Position numbers and translations under genes: made by a program
Source of the DNA: Candidatus Caccoplasma merdipullorum
GTDB taxonomy: Bacteria; Bacteroidota; Bacteroidia; Bacteroidales; G3-4614
Assembly (NCBI GenBank): GCA_017694415.1
Contig: JADIMW010000068.1
Location: 1-61,565, forward strand
Direction of reading: 5' to 3'
Length of the DNA: 61,565 bases
Part shown: piece after piece, positions 16,123-25,567 of the stretch
How the letters are laid out: every line of letters begins with the position of its first letter
Numbering within the stretch: the stretch's first letter is position 1
The notes under the pieces: model-generated
What the model saw: the letters and a program-made list of their open reading frames with translations, nothing else
Told to the model about the DNA's origin: nothing
Databases searched by the model: none

Positions 16123-16779
16123 TTATTCGATATATTTTATCTTGTCGGCTTTACGGGGTTTTGCAGCGGGTGCTTCGTCGGGATACCCGAACCCTATGCA
16201 ATAGAGCAACTGATACCCTTCGGAGAAAGAGAGTTTTTTAAGGTATTCGGCTGCGGCATCGGACTTCATAAAGGCTGCCGGCCCGCCGAGGCAACATGAG
16301 CCTATTCCCATCGACCATGCTGATAGTATCATGTTTTCGCCGAGCAGACCGCAATCTATCTGCGACATGCCGTACGAGGGATCGTTGGCTATGAATACTA
16401 CCGTCGGGGCATTGCGGAACATGTTTACGAAAGTCGTGTCTTCTGCAACTTTCGGGTTCTGCTTTTTGTACAGTTCGGTTACTCCGTTTATAAATTCGGC
16501 GTTATCTACCACTCGTATTTCCCACGACTGCTTGTTTTGTCCGTTAGGTGCGTTTATGCCGCACGTCAGAATCAAATCCATCGTATCGCGGTTTACCGGT
16601 ACGGGTTTATACTTTCTTACGCTGCGACGGGACATTATGGTTTCTATGACTTCGTTTTTGTCGGCTGCCGCCTTATCGGCATCGGTTCCGCACCCTTCTG
16701 TTCCCGAACATCCTGTTATTATACTTGCAATAAGGACTGCAGCAATCATGGAAATTTTGCATGATACTCTTTTTTTCAT
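16123..16779 (-). CDS. Nitroreductase-family lipoprotein
   Basis: I place the start at 16779 (MKKRVSCK) rather than the track's 16827. This gives a classic lipoprotein signal (IAAVLIASIITGC), so Cys 25 would be lipidated and the enzyme anchored facing the periplasm. The mature part is an FMN nitroreductase fold (IMSRRSVRKYKPVPV, GINAPNGQNKQSW, GIGSCCLGGP, GFGYPDEAP). The family reduces nitroaromatics, quinones or flavins with NAD(P)H. Export is unusual because that donor is absent outside the cytoplasm. A redox partner or other donor would be needed. Confidence 0.88.
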   Translation of the reverse strand: MKKRVSCKISMIAAVLIASIITGCSGTEGCGTDADKAAADKNEVIETIMSRRSVRKYKPVPVNRDTMDLILTCGINAPNGQNKQSWEIRVVDNAEFINGVTELYKKQNPKVAEDTTFVNMFRNAPTVVFIANDPSYGMSQIDCGLLGENMILSAWSMGIGSCCLGGPAAFMKSDAAAEYLKKLSFSEGYQLLYCIGFGYPDEAPAAKPRKADKIKYIE

Positions 16780-17042
16780 ATTCAATGTGTTTTCTGTTTT
16801 TATATATTTCGGTTGCGAATATAGCAATTTATTCAGTACGTATAAATAAAGCGGCTATTGTATAATCGTTTCATATATGTTTGTCTTTTTTTATAAAGGC
16901 ATCATGTTGTTTAGGTTTTTATACTCCGGTGCTTGTCGGTATGTGCGATTTAATTTGTAAATTGACGTCGATTTGATGGCTATGGTGTAATATTGGTAGG
17001 CTTTTCTGTAATTTGGATAATGGGTGCGGATATTTTACCGAA

Positions 17043-17050
17043 TATATTTG
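17043..17050 (+). promoter_or_regulatory. Probable -7 box of the Fe-S/TonB/ECF operon
   Basis: TATATTTG followed by C, in AT-rich DNA 79 nt before the GTG start at 17129. No well-spaced -33 TTTG is seen. No riboswitch-like structure is evident in the 16850-17128 gap. Confidence 0.45.
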
Positions 17051-17128
17051 CATTGTGGGAGGATATTGGAATAATGGCTTGCCGTTTTTACTTCCTTTTA
17101 TTTTTTAATTTTAAACCTCAAAGCAACC

Positions 17129-18619
17129 GTGTTACGGAAATTTAGATTAGTTGTTGCCGGCGTGTTTTTTATTGCTATCACGCTGCTGTTTCTTGATTTT
17201 ACCGGATGTATTCACAAGTGGCTGGGCTGGATGGCGAGGATACAGTTTGTTCCGGCGGTTCTCGGTGTCAATGTGGCGATAATAGTTGGTCTTGTCATTT
17301 TGACATTGGTCTTCGGGCGCATATACTGTTCGGTTATATGCCCGCTGGGGGTAATGCAGGATATTATAGCATGGATAGGGAAAAAGGGACGCCGCCTGCC
17401 TTATTCGTATTCAAAGGCATTGTCCTGGTTGCGGTACTCTTTTCTGGCACTGTTTATTGTTGTGTTGGTTGCAGGGACTTGCTCTCTTGTAACGTTGCTG
17501 GAACCTTACTCTACATACGGAAACATAGCCTCCAACCTGTTGCAACCGATATGGAAACTCGGCAACAATCTGCTTGCTTTTTTCGCGGAGAGGATAAACA
17601 GTTATGCTTTTTACGAGACAACGGTATGGATAAAGAGCGGCGTTGCGTTTGGCGTTTCGCTCGGGCTGCTGGTAATAATAGGGATTATGGCTTGGCGCAA
17701 CGGGCGGACTTATTGTAATACGGTATGTCCTGTGGGAACACTTCTCGGCCTGTTGTCGCGTTATTCTTTGCTGCGCCCGGTTATCGATACGGATAAATGT
17801 AACGGTTGTTCTCTCTGCTCGCGCAACTGCAAGGCTGCATGTATCGACTATAAGGAACACAAAATAGATTATTCGCGATGTGTTGTCTGTATGGACTGCA
17901 TGGAGAACTGCAAGCAGCATGCCATAAGTTACAGGCTGAGGACGGCTAAAAAAGGGACGGAAGTGCCTCCTGTTAAAGGGAATGATAATATCGACGGGAC
18001 TCGTCGCGGGGTTATTTCCGGACTTGGATTGTTGGCTTCGACGGCTACATTTGCCGCCGGCATGAAGAAGGTGGATGGCGGGCTGGCCGTCATTCTCGAC
18101 AAGAAAGCTCCCGACCGCCATACGCGAATCGTTCCGCCTGGTGCGTTGTCGCTGCGCAATCTGGACAAGCATTGCGTAGGTTGCCAGTTGTGCATATCGG
18201 TATGTCCTAACGATGTGCTGCGTCCGTCCGACAAACTCGATAATTTCATGCATCCTGTCATGAGTTATGAACGGGGGTATTGCCGTCCGGAGTGTACTAA
18301 ATGTTCGGAGGTCTGCCCCACCCTGTCGATAAGGAAAATTGATGTTGCCGGAAAATCGTCTGTTCAGATTGGCCATGCGGTATGGATAAAGGGGAATTGT
18401 CTGGCGGCCTCGGAAGGGGTTGAATGCGACAACTGCCATGTTCACTGTCCTGTCGGTGCAATATCGATGGTTGAAAATGTGGACAATAGCTCAGGGCCCA
18501 AAATACCGGTAGTCAATACTGCTCGGTGTATCGGGTGCGGAGCTTGCGAATATTTGTGTCCTGCAAGGCCGTTCAGTGCATTGTATGTTGAGGGACACGA
18601 GAATCACAGAACTATTTAA
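17129..18619 (+). CDS. Membrane polyferredoxin (NapH-like fused to a ferredoxin domain)
   Basis: Starts with GTG; no nearer ATG fits. The N-terminal half has about four membrane helices with two CxxxCP signatures (YCSVICPLG, YCNTVCPVG), as in NapH/CcoG-type electron carriers, and then two 4Fe-4S motifs (CNGCSLCSRNC, CVVCMDCMENC). A twin-arginine-like stretch (RRGVISGLGLLA) follows. A C-terminal ferredoxin-like part has four further Cys clusters (CVGCQLCISVC, CTKCSEVC, CDNCHVHC, CIGCGACEYLC). It would carry electrons across or along the inner membrane to exported Fe-S enzymes. It is the first gene of the operon and the likely donor for the reductase encoded 13 nt downstream. Confidence 0.9.
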   Translation: MLRKFRLVVAGVFFIAITLLFLDFTGCIHKWLGWMARIQFVPAVLGVNVAIIVGLVILTLVFGRIYCSVICPLGVMQDIIAWIGKKGRRLPYSYSKALSWLRYSFLALFIVVLVAGTCSLVTLLEPYSTYGNIASNLLQPIWKLGNNLLAFFAERINSYAFYETTVWIKSGVAFGVSLGLLVIIGIMAWRNGRTYCNTVCPVGTLLGLLSRYSLLRPVIDTDKCNGCSLCSRNCKAACIDYKEHKIDYSRCVVCMDCMENCKQHAISYRLRTAKKGTEVPPVKGNDNIDGTRRGVISGLGLLASTATFAAGMKKVDGGLAVILDKKAPDRHTRIVPPGALSLRNLDKHCVGCQLCISVCPNDVLRPSDKLDNFMHPVMSYERGYCRPECTKCSEVCPTLSIRKIDVAGKSSVQIGHAVWIKGNCLAASEGVECDNCHVHCPVGAISMVENVDNSSGPKIPVVNTARCIGCGACEYLCPARPFSALYVEGHENHRTI

Positions 18620-18632
18620 TTTATTTCCGACT

Positions 18633-20051
18633 ATGGAGAGGGATAATAAAGATAACGGTAAAAGGATAGACCGCCGCGAGTTCCTGAAACGTTTCGGAGG
18701 GGGTGCGGCATTGACGGCTGCGGCTCTTGCCGGATGTAAAACCGATGATGGTACGTCGGATTCGGAGGGTAACGGGGAGATTGTCCCGGGCAAGATGACT
18801 TACCGTACAAATCCGAAAACCGGAGAAAAAGTTTCTATTCTGGGTTACGGGTGCATGCGTTGGCCGACTGTGGATAATGACAGCGCCAGAGATTCGGACG
18901 GTGAGATAGATCAGGAAATGGTGAACCGTCTGGTGGATTATGCCATTGAGCATGGCGTCAATTATTTCGATACGTCGCCTGTTTATTGCAAAGGGAAATC
19001 GGAACATGCCACGGGTATTGCACTAAGCCGACACCCGCGCGATAAATATTTCATAGCGACTAAACTTTCAAATTCTTCGCCTGCGGTATGGAGCCGCGAG
19101 GCATCGATGGTGATGTACAATAATTCGTTCAAGGAGTTGCAGGTGGAGTATATCGACTATATGCTGTTGCACTCCGTAGGTATGGGGAATGGGATGGACA
19201 CCCTTTTTGCCCGGTACTTCGATAACGGTATGCTCGATTTCCTTATCTCGGAAAGGGAAAAGGGGAAAATACGCAACCTCGGTTTTTCGTATCACGGGGA
19301 TATAAGGGTTTTTGATTATCTGTTGTCGCGGCATGATGAAATTAAATGGGATTTTGTACAGATTCAGTTGAACTATGTGGACTGGAAACATGCCAAAGAG
19401 GTTAATGAACGGAATACCGACGCTGAATATCTTTACGGGGAGTTGCAGAAGCGAGGGATACCTGCGATAATTATGGAACCTCTTTTGGGGGGACGGCTGT
19501 CGTCGGTCCACGACCATATCGCGGCAAAGCTGAAACAGAAAAAGCCTGATGAGAGCGTTGCTTCCTGGGCATTCCGCTTTGCCGGAACGTTTCCGGGCGT
19601 CCTTACGGTATTGAGCGGCATGACTTATATGGAACATCTTCAGGACAACATAAAGACTTATTCGCCTCTGAAACCGCTTACCGACGACGATATGGCGTTT
19701 CTCGAAGAGATTGCCCGCCAAATGCTGCGCTACCCTACCATACCGTGCAACGACTGCCAGTACTGTATGCCGTGCCCTTACGGATTGGATATTCCGGGTG
19801 TTCTGCTGCATTTCAACAAGTGCATTAATGAGGGAAACATGCCGTCTTCTTCGCAGGATGCCAATTACCGAAAGGCACGCAGGGCTTTTCTCGTAGGGTA
19901 TGACCGTTCTGTCCCGCGATTGCGGCAGGCCGACCACTGTACCGGCTGCCGCGAATGTGTCGCTCACTGTCCGCAAGGAATTGATATTCCTGCCGAGATG
20001 CGACGTATAGATAAATTCGTGGAGGACATGAAACAGGGACGTCCGTTTTAA
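18633..20051 (+). CDS. Tat-exported aldo/keto reductase with two 4Fe-4S clusters
   Basis: The start at 18633 (MERDNKDN) lies 13 nt after the previous stop; the track's 18576 start overlaps that gene. The N-terminus carries a Tat-type signal (RIDRREFLKRFGGG) ending in an AAALAGC lipobox. The AKR barrel keeps the tetrad: Asp and Tyr in YFDTSPVY, Lys in FIATKLS, His in YMLLHSV. The C-terminus adds CNDCQYCMPCPYG and CTGCRECVAHCPQG, so electrons can come from ferredoxin-like partners instead of NADPH. It likely acts in the periplasm with the polyferredoxin. Substrate unknown. Confidence 0.9.
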   Translation: MERDNKDNGKRIDRREFLKRFGGGAALTAAALAGCKTDDGTSDSEGNGEIVPGKMTYRTNPKTGEKVSILGYGCMRWPTVDNDSARDSDGEIDQEMVNRLVDYAIEHGVNYFDTSPVYCKGKSEHATGIALSRHPRDKYFIATKLSNSSPAVWSREASMVMYNNSFKELQVEYIDYMLLHSVGMGNGMDTLFARYFDNGMLDFLISEREKGKIRNLGFSYHGDIRVFDYLLSRHDEIKWDFVQIQLNYVDWKHAKEVNERNTDAEYLYGELQKRGIPAIIMEPLLGGRLSSVHDHIAAKLKQKKPDESVASWAFRFAGTFPGVLTVLSGMTYMEHLQDNIKTYSPLKPLTDDDMAFLEEIARQMLRYPTIPCNDCQYCMPCPYGLDIPGVLLHFNKCINEGNMPSSSQDANYRKARRAFLVGYDRSVPRLRQADHCTGCRECVAHCPQGIDIPAEMRRIDKFVEDMKQGRPF

Positions 20052-20184
20052 TTCCAAATGATATACCGGATTGCCGGGGTCGGATAAGTGTCCCGCCCAA
20101 AAAACTGCTAAATACTGCAATTTGTATTGTACGGCAGGAGAAACTGCAAATTTTATAAAACAAAAACAAACGGAGATTGTTAAT

Positions 20185-20619
20185 ATGCCACCGAAAGGGA
20201 ACAGGGAGGATGCAATTGAGTATCTCAAAACTGAAAGTTGTTCGTGTGTAATATGCAATAACGGTAATTTATACCCATATTTTGGAAGGGGTGTTGCCGA
20301 CCTGCTGTACGTATTGGAGAAGGAACCGGAAATAATGGCCGGGGCTTTTATCGCCGACAAGGTTGTTGGCAAGGCGGCGGCTGCATTGATGATTACAGGC
20401 AAGGCAAAGGAAATCTATGCTGTTACTGTAAGCGAACCTGCTTTGGATTTGTTGAACAGATTTAATGTAAAGATTGTGTATGAGGTTTTGACCGGACATA
20501 TCATAAACAGGACGGGGACTGATTGGTGTCCTTTGGAAAGGTTATGTTCCGGCGCAAGCGATGTTGCCGATTGCGTATCGCTTATTAAGGGTTTTGTAAA
20601 CAGCAACAAAAGGGCATGA
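20185..20619 (+). CDS. DUF1893 domain protein
   Basis: I start it at 20185 (MPPKGN), preceded by a CGGAGAT ribosome-binding site, giving 144 residues. The track's 20071 start adds an implausible Cys-rich leader. The family pattern is clear: CSCVICNNGNLYPYFGRGVA, GAFIADKVVGKAAA, GTDWCPLE. DUF1893 proteins are small and cytosolic with deaminase-like features, and their function is unsettled. Several conserved Cys could bind metal. It is translationally coupled to the TonB receptor (ATGA overlap). Confidence 0.85.
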   Translation: MPPKGNREDAIEYLKTESCSCVICNNGNLYPYFGRGVADLLYVLEKEPEIMAGAFIADKVVGKAAAALMITGKAKEIYAVTVSEPALDLLNRFNVKIVYEVLTGHIINRTGTDWCPLERLCSGASDVADCVSLIKGFVNSNKRA

Positions 20620-22520
20620 TGAAAAGAGGGGGTCTGTTATTATTGTTTTTAGAGGTGTTTTTTTCATTGCGTACCTATGCGGAAGGAACGCTTACCGTCG
20701 ATTCCGACAGTGTATCGGTACAACATTCGCTGAACGAGGTTGTGGTTACCGGCACTCGCAACAGAACTGATATAAGGCATCTGCCTATGACTATCTCCAT
20801 AATTAACAGTGATGTGGTGGAGGAACGGCACGCCCCGTATTTGCTGCCTGTTATTACAAGCGAAGTCCCCGGCTTTTTCAGCACTTCGAGGGGTATTATG
20901 GGTTATGGCGTGTCGGGCGGCTCTGCCGGCAGCATGAGCATACGCGGTATCAGCAGCAGTTCGGGAGGATTGATGGTTCTTATTGACGGTCATCCGCAAT
21001 ATATGGGGATTATGGGACATCCTGTTGCCGATGCCTATCAAAGTCCTATGGCCGAAAGGGTTGAAGTGCTGCGCGGACCGGCTTCTGCTCTTTACGGCTC
21101 TAACGCAATGGGCGGCGTGGTCAATATCGTTACGAAACAGTTGAAAGATGACGGTGTAGAGACGGACATTGATGCCGGATACGGATCGTTCAATACGTTC
21201 CAGAGCGGAATTTCCAACAGCGTCCGCAAAGGGAGGTTTTCAAGTACTGTAAACGGCACATACAACAGGACGGACGGCCACCGTCGGGATATGGGTTTTG
21301 AGCAGTACGGCGGCTATGTGAAGCTGGGCTGCGACATTTCGGATAAATGGGGGTTGGGCGGCGATACCAATGTTACGCATTTCAACGCTTCGAACCCGGG
21401 TGAGATTGACGACCCGCTTATTGATGCGAAACAGCATATAACCCGCGGCATGGCATCGCTGTTTTTAAAAAACGAATATAAACGGAGTTCGGGCAACATC
21501 AGCGTTTTCTACAATTGGGGGCATCACAAGATAAACGACGGCTATACGACCGACCCGAATGATGATGATGAAGCGAAGGATTATCTGTATTATTCGAACG
21601 ATAACATGTTTGGTGTGTCGGCGTTTCAGAACTTGCGTTTTTTCGAGGGGAACAACATTACTTTGGGAGTGGATTATTTCAGATTCGGAGGCAAGGCGTG
21701 GAATGCTTATTTTAACGGAACGGAAAGAAGCCTTACCGACAAGACGGAGAATGAGATTGCCGGATATGTAGGGGTTCGCCAGACGTTGCTGCGTTTTATG
21801 ACTATTGATGCGGCTGTCCGTATCGACCACCACTCTTCGGCCGGGACGGAATGGATTCCTCAGGCCGGCGTGTCTTTTAACATGAGAAGGGATATGCTGC
21901 TTAAATTTATGGCGAGCCGCGGTTTCAGGTTTCCCACCATAAAGGAAATGTACATGTTCGCATCGGCTAATCCCGACTTGAAGGCCGAGAGTTTGTGGAA
22001 TTACGAGATTTCTTTTTCGCAGGCACTGCCCGAAACGGGCATTTCATACGGAGTGAACCTGTTTTATATCGACGGCCGTAACATGATTTATACCAATATG
22101 ATTAACGGCAGGCCGAAGAATGTAAATTCGGGTGCGATTGATAATGCGGGGGTTGAATCGCAGATTAAATATTTAATAAACCGCAACTGGAGCGTAAACG
22201 CCAATTACAGCTTCCTGCACATGGAGAATCCGGTTCTTGCCGCACCGCAGCACAAACTTCATGTGGGAGCATCTTTTAACATGGGTCGCTGGTCGGCGAG
22301 CTCAACAATAGACTACATAAACGGGTTATATACTCAAACGGGAACTAACGCGATGACCGAGAGTTTCGTTTTGTGGAATATATACGGCAGCTTCAAAGCG
22401 GCCAAATGGATAGACATCTGGGTTAAAGGGGAAAATCTGCTGGCTCAACGGTATGAAATCATCGCCGGTTTTCCGATGCCTAAGGCTACATTTATGGGTG
22501 GATTTAATATAAACATATAA
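20616..22520 (+). CDS. TonB-dependent outer-membrane receptor
   Basis: 634 residues with a signal peptide (LLLLFLEVFFSLRTYAEG), a TonB-box-like NEVVVTGTR, and a plug domain (SIRGISSSSGGLMVLIDGHP, RVEVLRGPASALYGSNAMGG). A beta-barrel follows and ends in an aromatic/hydrophobic strand (MGGFNINI). It lacks the N-terminal carboxypeptidase-like extension of SusC proteins, and no SusD gene is nearby. It therefore resembles vitamin, siderophore or small-molecule receptors more than glycan importers. With the ECF S component two genes on, it suggests uptake of a scarce cofactor-like compound. Confidence 0.93.
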   Translation: MMKRGGLLLLFLEVFFSLRTYAEGTLTVDSDSVSVQHSLNEVVVTGTRNRTDIRHLPMTISIINSDVVEERHAPYLLPVITSEVPGFFSTSRGIMGYGVSGGSAGSMSIRGISSSSGGLMVLIDGHPQYMGIMGHPVADAYQSPMAERVEVLRGPASALYGSNAMGGVVNIVTKQLKDDGVETDIDAGYGSFNTFQSGISNSVRKGRFSSTVNGTYNRTDGHRRDMGFEQYGGYVKLGCDISDKWGLGGDTNVTHFNASNPGEIDDPLIDAKQHITRGMASLFLKNEYKRSSGNISVFYNWGHHKINDGYTTDPNDDDEAKDYLYYSNDNMFGVSAFQNLRFFEGNNITLGVDYFRFGGKAWNAYFNGTERSLTDKTENEIAGYVGVRQTLLRFMTIDAAVRIDHHSSAGTEWIPQAGVSFNMRRDMLLKFMASRGFRFPTIKEMYMFASANPDLKAESLWNYEISFSQALPETGISYGVNLFYIDGRNMIYTNMINGRPKNVNSGAIDNAGVESQIKYLINRNWSVNANYSFLHMENPVLAAPQHKLHVGASFNMGRWSASSTIDYINGLYTQTGTNAMTESFVLWNIYGSFKAAKWIDIWVKGENLLAQRYEIIAGFPMPKATFMGGFNINI

Positions 22521-22537
22521 TAAAAACAAGAGCTATT

Positions 22538-23536
22538 ATGGAAAAGAGAGGTGCCATATCGATATTGCCGATGCTTATGCTCCTGCCGCTGCTGTGTGGA
22601 TGCGGCAAATTGAGCGCATCGAGGAGTGTAGCCGATATTAAACGTCAAGATGAAATGAATATTCCCAAGGTCTATTTTATAAGGGAGATTACTCCGGAGA
22701 ATCTGCAAAAGGTTTATGATGCGCTCGGCCGTAAGGCGTCGGGCAAAGTTGCTGTAAAACTATCGACTGGTGAACCGGGAAACGACAATCACTTGTCGCC
22801 TGCTCTTATTTCGGATTTTGTAAAGGGATTGAACGGTACGATTATTGAGTGCAATACTGCATACGGCGGAGGCAGGGCTGATACGGAGAATCATCTGAAG
22901 GCTGCAAAGGAGCATGGTTTTACCGATATTGCCACCGTGGACATAATGGACGCCGAGGGTGAAGCGACATTGCCTGTTACGGGCGGAAAACACCTTAAGG
23001 AGAATTTCATCGGCAAGAACTTTTTAAATTATGATTTTACTGTCGTACTGTCGCATTTTAAAGGACACCCCATGGCCGGTTTCGGCGGCGCGATAAAGAA
23101 TATATCTATCGGAATTGCTTCTTCGTCGGGTAAGGCGTGGATTCATTCGGCCGGTGCGACAAGGGACTGTGTGGCGGTATGGGGCGAATTGCCGGAACAG
23201 GATGCTTTTCTTGAAGCGATGGCTGAAGCGGCTAAAGCTGTCATCGATCATTGCGGTAATAATATTTTGTATATAAGTGTCGCCAACAACTTGTCGGTGG
23301 ACTGCGACTGCGTGGCTACGCCTGAGGCTCCCGAAATGGGTGATATAGGTATTCTGGCTTCGCTCGACCCTGTTGCTCTTGACAAGGCTTGCATTGACCT
23401 CGTCCGTTCGTCGTCCGATGAAGGGAAAGAGGCTCTTATCGAACGTATCGACTCGCGGAACGGAATGCATACGCTGGAGTATGCCGAGAGTCTCGGACTC
23501 GGCAACTTGCAGTATGAACTTGTAAATCTCGATTAA
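22538..23536 (+). CDS. DUF362 lipoprotein
   Basis: 332 residues with a lipoprotein signal (LMLLPLLCGCGK). The body is DUF362: VAVKLSTGEPGNDNHL, IECNTAYGGGR, VLSHFKGHPMAGFGGAIKNI and DPVALDKACIDL are typical. The usual C-terminal ferredoxin part is absent, so it is the stand-alone form. The family often occurs with Fe-S proteins but has no settled reaction. It is exported here and sits between the receptor and ECF genes, so it may bind or modify the imported compound. Confidence 0.87.
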   Translation: MEKRGAISILPMLMLLPLLCGCGKLSASRSVADIKRQDEMNIPKVYFIREITPENLQKVYDALGRKASGKVAVKLSTGEPGNDNHLSPALISDFVKGLNGTIIECNTAYGGGRADTENHLKAAKEHGFTDIATVDIMDAEGEATLPVTGGKHLKENFIGKNFLNYDFTVVLSHFKGHPMAGFGGAIKNISIGIASSSGKAWIHSAGATRDCVAVWGELPEQDAFLEAMAEAAKAVIDHCGNNILYISVANNLSVDCDCVATPEAPEMGDIGILASLDPVALDKACIDLVRSSSDEGKEALIERIDSRNGMHTLEYAESLGLGNLQYELVNLD

Positions 23537-23548
23537 ATTATTTATATC

Positions 23549-24067
23549 ATGCAAACTAAATCTGTAAACTTTTATTCGTTGAGATATTCCGATGTGCGGA
23601 CTTATCTGTTTGCTGCTGCTTTTATTGCCGGGAACATGGTGCTTCCCCAACTGTTTCATCTCGTCCCGAACGGGGGTATAATATGGCTCCCTATCTACTT
23701 CTTTACTCTGGTCGGGGCGTATAAATACGGTTGGCGTGTGGGATTGCTTACGGCTGTATTGTCGCCGCTGGCAAATTCGCTTTTGTTCGGTATGCCGGCA
23801 ATGGGTTCTCTGCCTGCGATATTGATAAAATCGGTATTGCTTGCAACGGCTGCCTGGATTGCCGCCGGCAGATTCCGTAAGGCTTCTCTACCGTTGCTCG
23901 CCGCAGTAATCTTGTTTTATCAGTGTTTCGGGACTCTGGCGGAGTGGGCATTATGCGGTTCGCTGTATGATGCTCTTCAGGATTTCAGAATGGGTATTCC
24001 GGGCATGTTGCTGCAGCTTGTCGGAGGGTACTTTTTTATCAACTTGTTAATCCGGAAACAGTTATGA
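23549..24067 (+). CDS. ECF transporter S component
   Basis: 172 residues with about five or six membrane helices. The N-terminal [20 protein letters not shown] and internal [16 protein letters not shown]-like layout match S components of energy-coupling-factor importers (the sequence reads [20 protein letters not shown]). S components bind a vitamin or metal and share an EcfA/EcfT energising module, which is not encoded here. The stop overlaps the tatA start (ATGA). Ligand unknown; the neighbouring outer-membrane receptor probably brings the same ligand. Confidence 0.85.
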   Translation: MQTKSVNFYSLRYSDVRTYLFAAAFIAGNMVLPQLFHLVPNGGIIWLPIYFFTLVGAYKYGWRVGLLTAVLSPLANSLLFGMPAMGSLPAILIKSVLLATAAWIAAGRFRKASLPLLAAVILFYQCFGTLAEWALCGSLYDALQDFRMGIPGMLLQLVGGYFFINLLIRKQL

Positions 24068-24276
24068 TTACTCTTTTTATCGGCGGTATCGGTATGCAGG
24101 AGATTCTGGTTATAGGTCTTATTGTTTTGCTCCTTTTCGGCGGGAAAAAGATTCCCGAACTTATGAAAGGGCTCGGTAAGGGGGTACGCAGTTTTAAAGA
24201 CGGGATGAGCAGCATAGAGAAGGAGTGCGACGTTACGGATAACAAGACCGATAGGGAGAACTCGCAACAGCAATAA
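24064..24276 (+). CDS. tatA: Sec-independent protein translocase TatA
   Basis: 70 residues. One N-terminal membrane helix ([15 protein letters not shown]) is followed by the hinge and amphipathic helix [20 protein letters not shown] and a charged tail, the TatA/E layout. It forms the pore of the Tat pathway with TatC, which is not in the window. Being last in an operon with a Tat-signal reductase, it may be dedicated to that cargo. Its start overlaps the upstream stop, so it is translationally coupled. Confidence 0.93.
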   Translation: MITLFIGGIGMQEILVIGLIVLLLFGGKKIPELMKGLGKGVRSFKDGMSSIEKECDVTDNKTDRENSQQQ

Positions 24277-24321
24277 ACGCTCCCTTACTCTTTGTATTGT
24301 TGCCGTACAGTTTACGGCAGG

Positions 24322-24367
24322 AAAAAGCCATATCGACTTTTGTATAAATGTATCGATATGGCTTTTT
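24322..24367 (+). terminator. Bidirectional terminator
   Basis: A 15-bp stem AAAAAGCCATATCGA / TCGATATGGCTTTTT with a 15-nt loop, with A and T tracts on its two sides. It ends both the tatA operon and the minus-strand alcohol dehydrogenase gene. Confidence 0.9.
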
Positions 24368-24394
24368 TACTTGCAACTGTTATTGTACCGACGG

Positions 24395-25567
24395 CTACAA
24401 TGCGGCTTTTAGTATTGCCAATATGTCCTGTTCGTTCAACGGGACGTATGCATCGGTATCGAGTCCTTCGTTTATGGCTATGTGGTGCGCCATTTCTTCG
24501 AGACGTTCGTCGTTTATGCCTACTTCGCGCAGAGTCATGGGCATACCGAGGCTCTTGTAAAAATCGTACATTCCTTTTATTGCTTTTTCTGCTATCTCGT
24601 ACGGTTCTTCATCGGGGGATATTCCCAATATGTTTACTCCGAATTTTACGAACCGTTCTACTGTACGGTCGCTCAGTATATAGCGCATCCAGTGCGGTGT
24701 TATTATTGCCAGGCCTTCGCCGTGTGTTATGTCGTAATATGCCGACAGGGCATGTTCTATCCCGTGCATCTGCCATACGGTGTTGCCTGTCCCGAGTGCG
24801 AGCAATCCGTTGCAACCGAATGTGCAGGCATACATTATTTCGGCGCGGGCTTCGTAGTCGTCGGGAACGGCTATTGCTTTCGGTGCATATTTCATCAGCG
24901 TTTTTACAATAGTCTCGCAAAAACCGTCCGCTACGGAATTGGTGGGAGCGGTAAAGTATTGCTCCATTACATGGTTTATCGCATCGGCTACTCCTGCCGC
25001 GGTGTGTTTGGCGTTTACGGTAAATGTGTATGTCGGGTCGAGGAACGAACATACGGGGAACAGATGCCTGTCGATATATGCGACTTTGTCGTTTGTTTCG
25101 GTACGGGAGATTACTCCGCCGCAATCGTACTCGCTGCCTGTTGCGGCCAGCGTTATTATATCGACTATGGGAAGTGCGCCGCGCGTGGGGACTTTCCCGC
25201 TTATCAAATCCCACGGCTCGCCGTCATATACGGCGCCTGCGGCTATCGCCTTCGAGCAGTCGAGAACCGAGCCTCCTCCTACCGAAAGGATTACTTCTAT
25301 GTTCTGCTCCTTGCATATCCGCACTCCGTCGAGTACGCTCGTTGTATATTTAGGGTTCGGTTCTATTCCTGAAAGTTCGAATATTTCGAACTCTTTCATC
25401 AGTTCTTTTACCTTGTCGTAAAGCCCTATCCGTTTTATACTTCCGCCGCCATAGGTCAGCAATACTCTATGTCCAATAGGCTTCATTACTTTCGGAAGTT
25501 TGTTTACTGAATCGCGACCGAATATCAGGCGCGTCGGCGTTTGATAATCGAAATTATTCATACTCAT
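24395..25567 (-). CDS. Iron-type alcohol dehydrogenase (butanol dehydrogenase / YqhD group)
   Basis: 390 residues. The NAD(P)-binding part has VILSVGGGSVLDCSKAIA. The metal site has the spaced His residues of the family (AINHVMEQYF, MHGIEHALSAYYDITHGEGL). The overall pattern (NFDYQTPTRLIFGRDS at the start) fits the BDH/YqhD subgroup, which reduces short aldehydes with NAD(P)H. Cytoplasmic and monocistronic: a terminator follows and a TAGTTTTG -7-like box (25613-25606) precedes it. Substrate not determinable. Confidence 0.92.
   Translation of the reverse strand: MSMNNFDYQTPTRLIFGRDSVNKLPKVMKPIGHRVLLTYGGGSIKRIGLYDKVKELMKEFEIFELSGIEPNPKYTTSVLDGVRICKEQNIEVILSVGGGSVLDCSKAIAAGAVYDGEPWDLISGKVPTRGALPIVDIITLAATGSEYDCGGVISRTETNDKVAYIDRHLFPVCSFLDPTYTFTVNAKHTAAGVADAINHVMEQYFTAPTNSVADGFCETIVKTLMKYAPKAIAVPDDYEARAEIMYACTFGCNGLLALGTGNTVWQMHGIEHALSAYYDITHGEGLAIITPHWMRYILSDRTVERFVKFGVNILGISPDEEPYEIAEKAIKGMYDFYKSLGMPMTLREVGINDERLEEMAHHIAINEGLDTDAYVPLNEQDILAILKAAL

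Noticed and set aside
16850-17128. Cobalamin or thiamin riboswitch before the TonB/ECF operon
   Set aside because: I looked for conserved box sequences and long paired helices and saw none; only a -7-like box is supportable.
17411-18445. 344-codon minus-strand ORF opposite the polyferredoxin
   Set aside because: Arg/His-rich antisense product of a Cys-rich gene; no start context and no family pattern.
19068-20402. 444-codon minus-strand ORF opposite the aldo/keto reductase and DUF1893 gene
   Set aside because: It spans two genuine genes on the other strand and has no recognisable motif.
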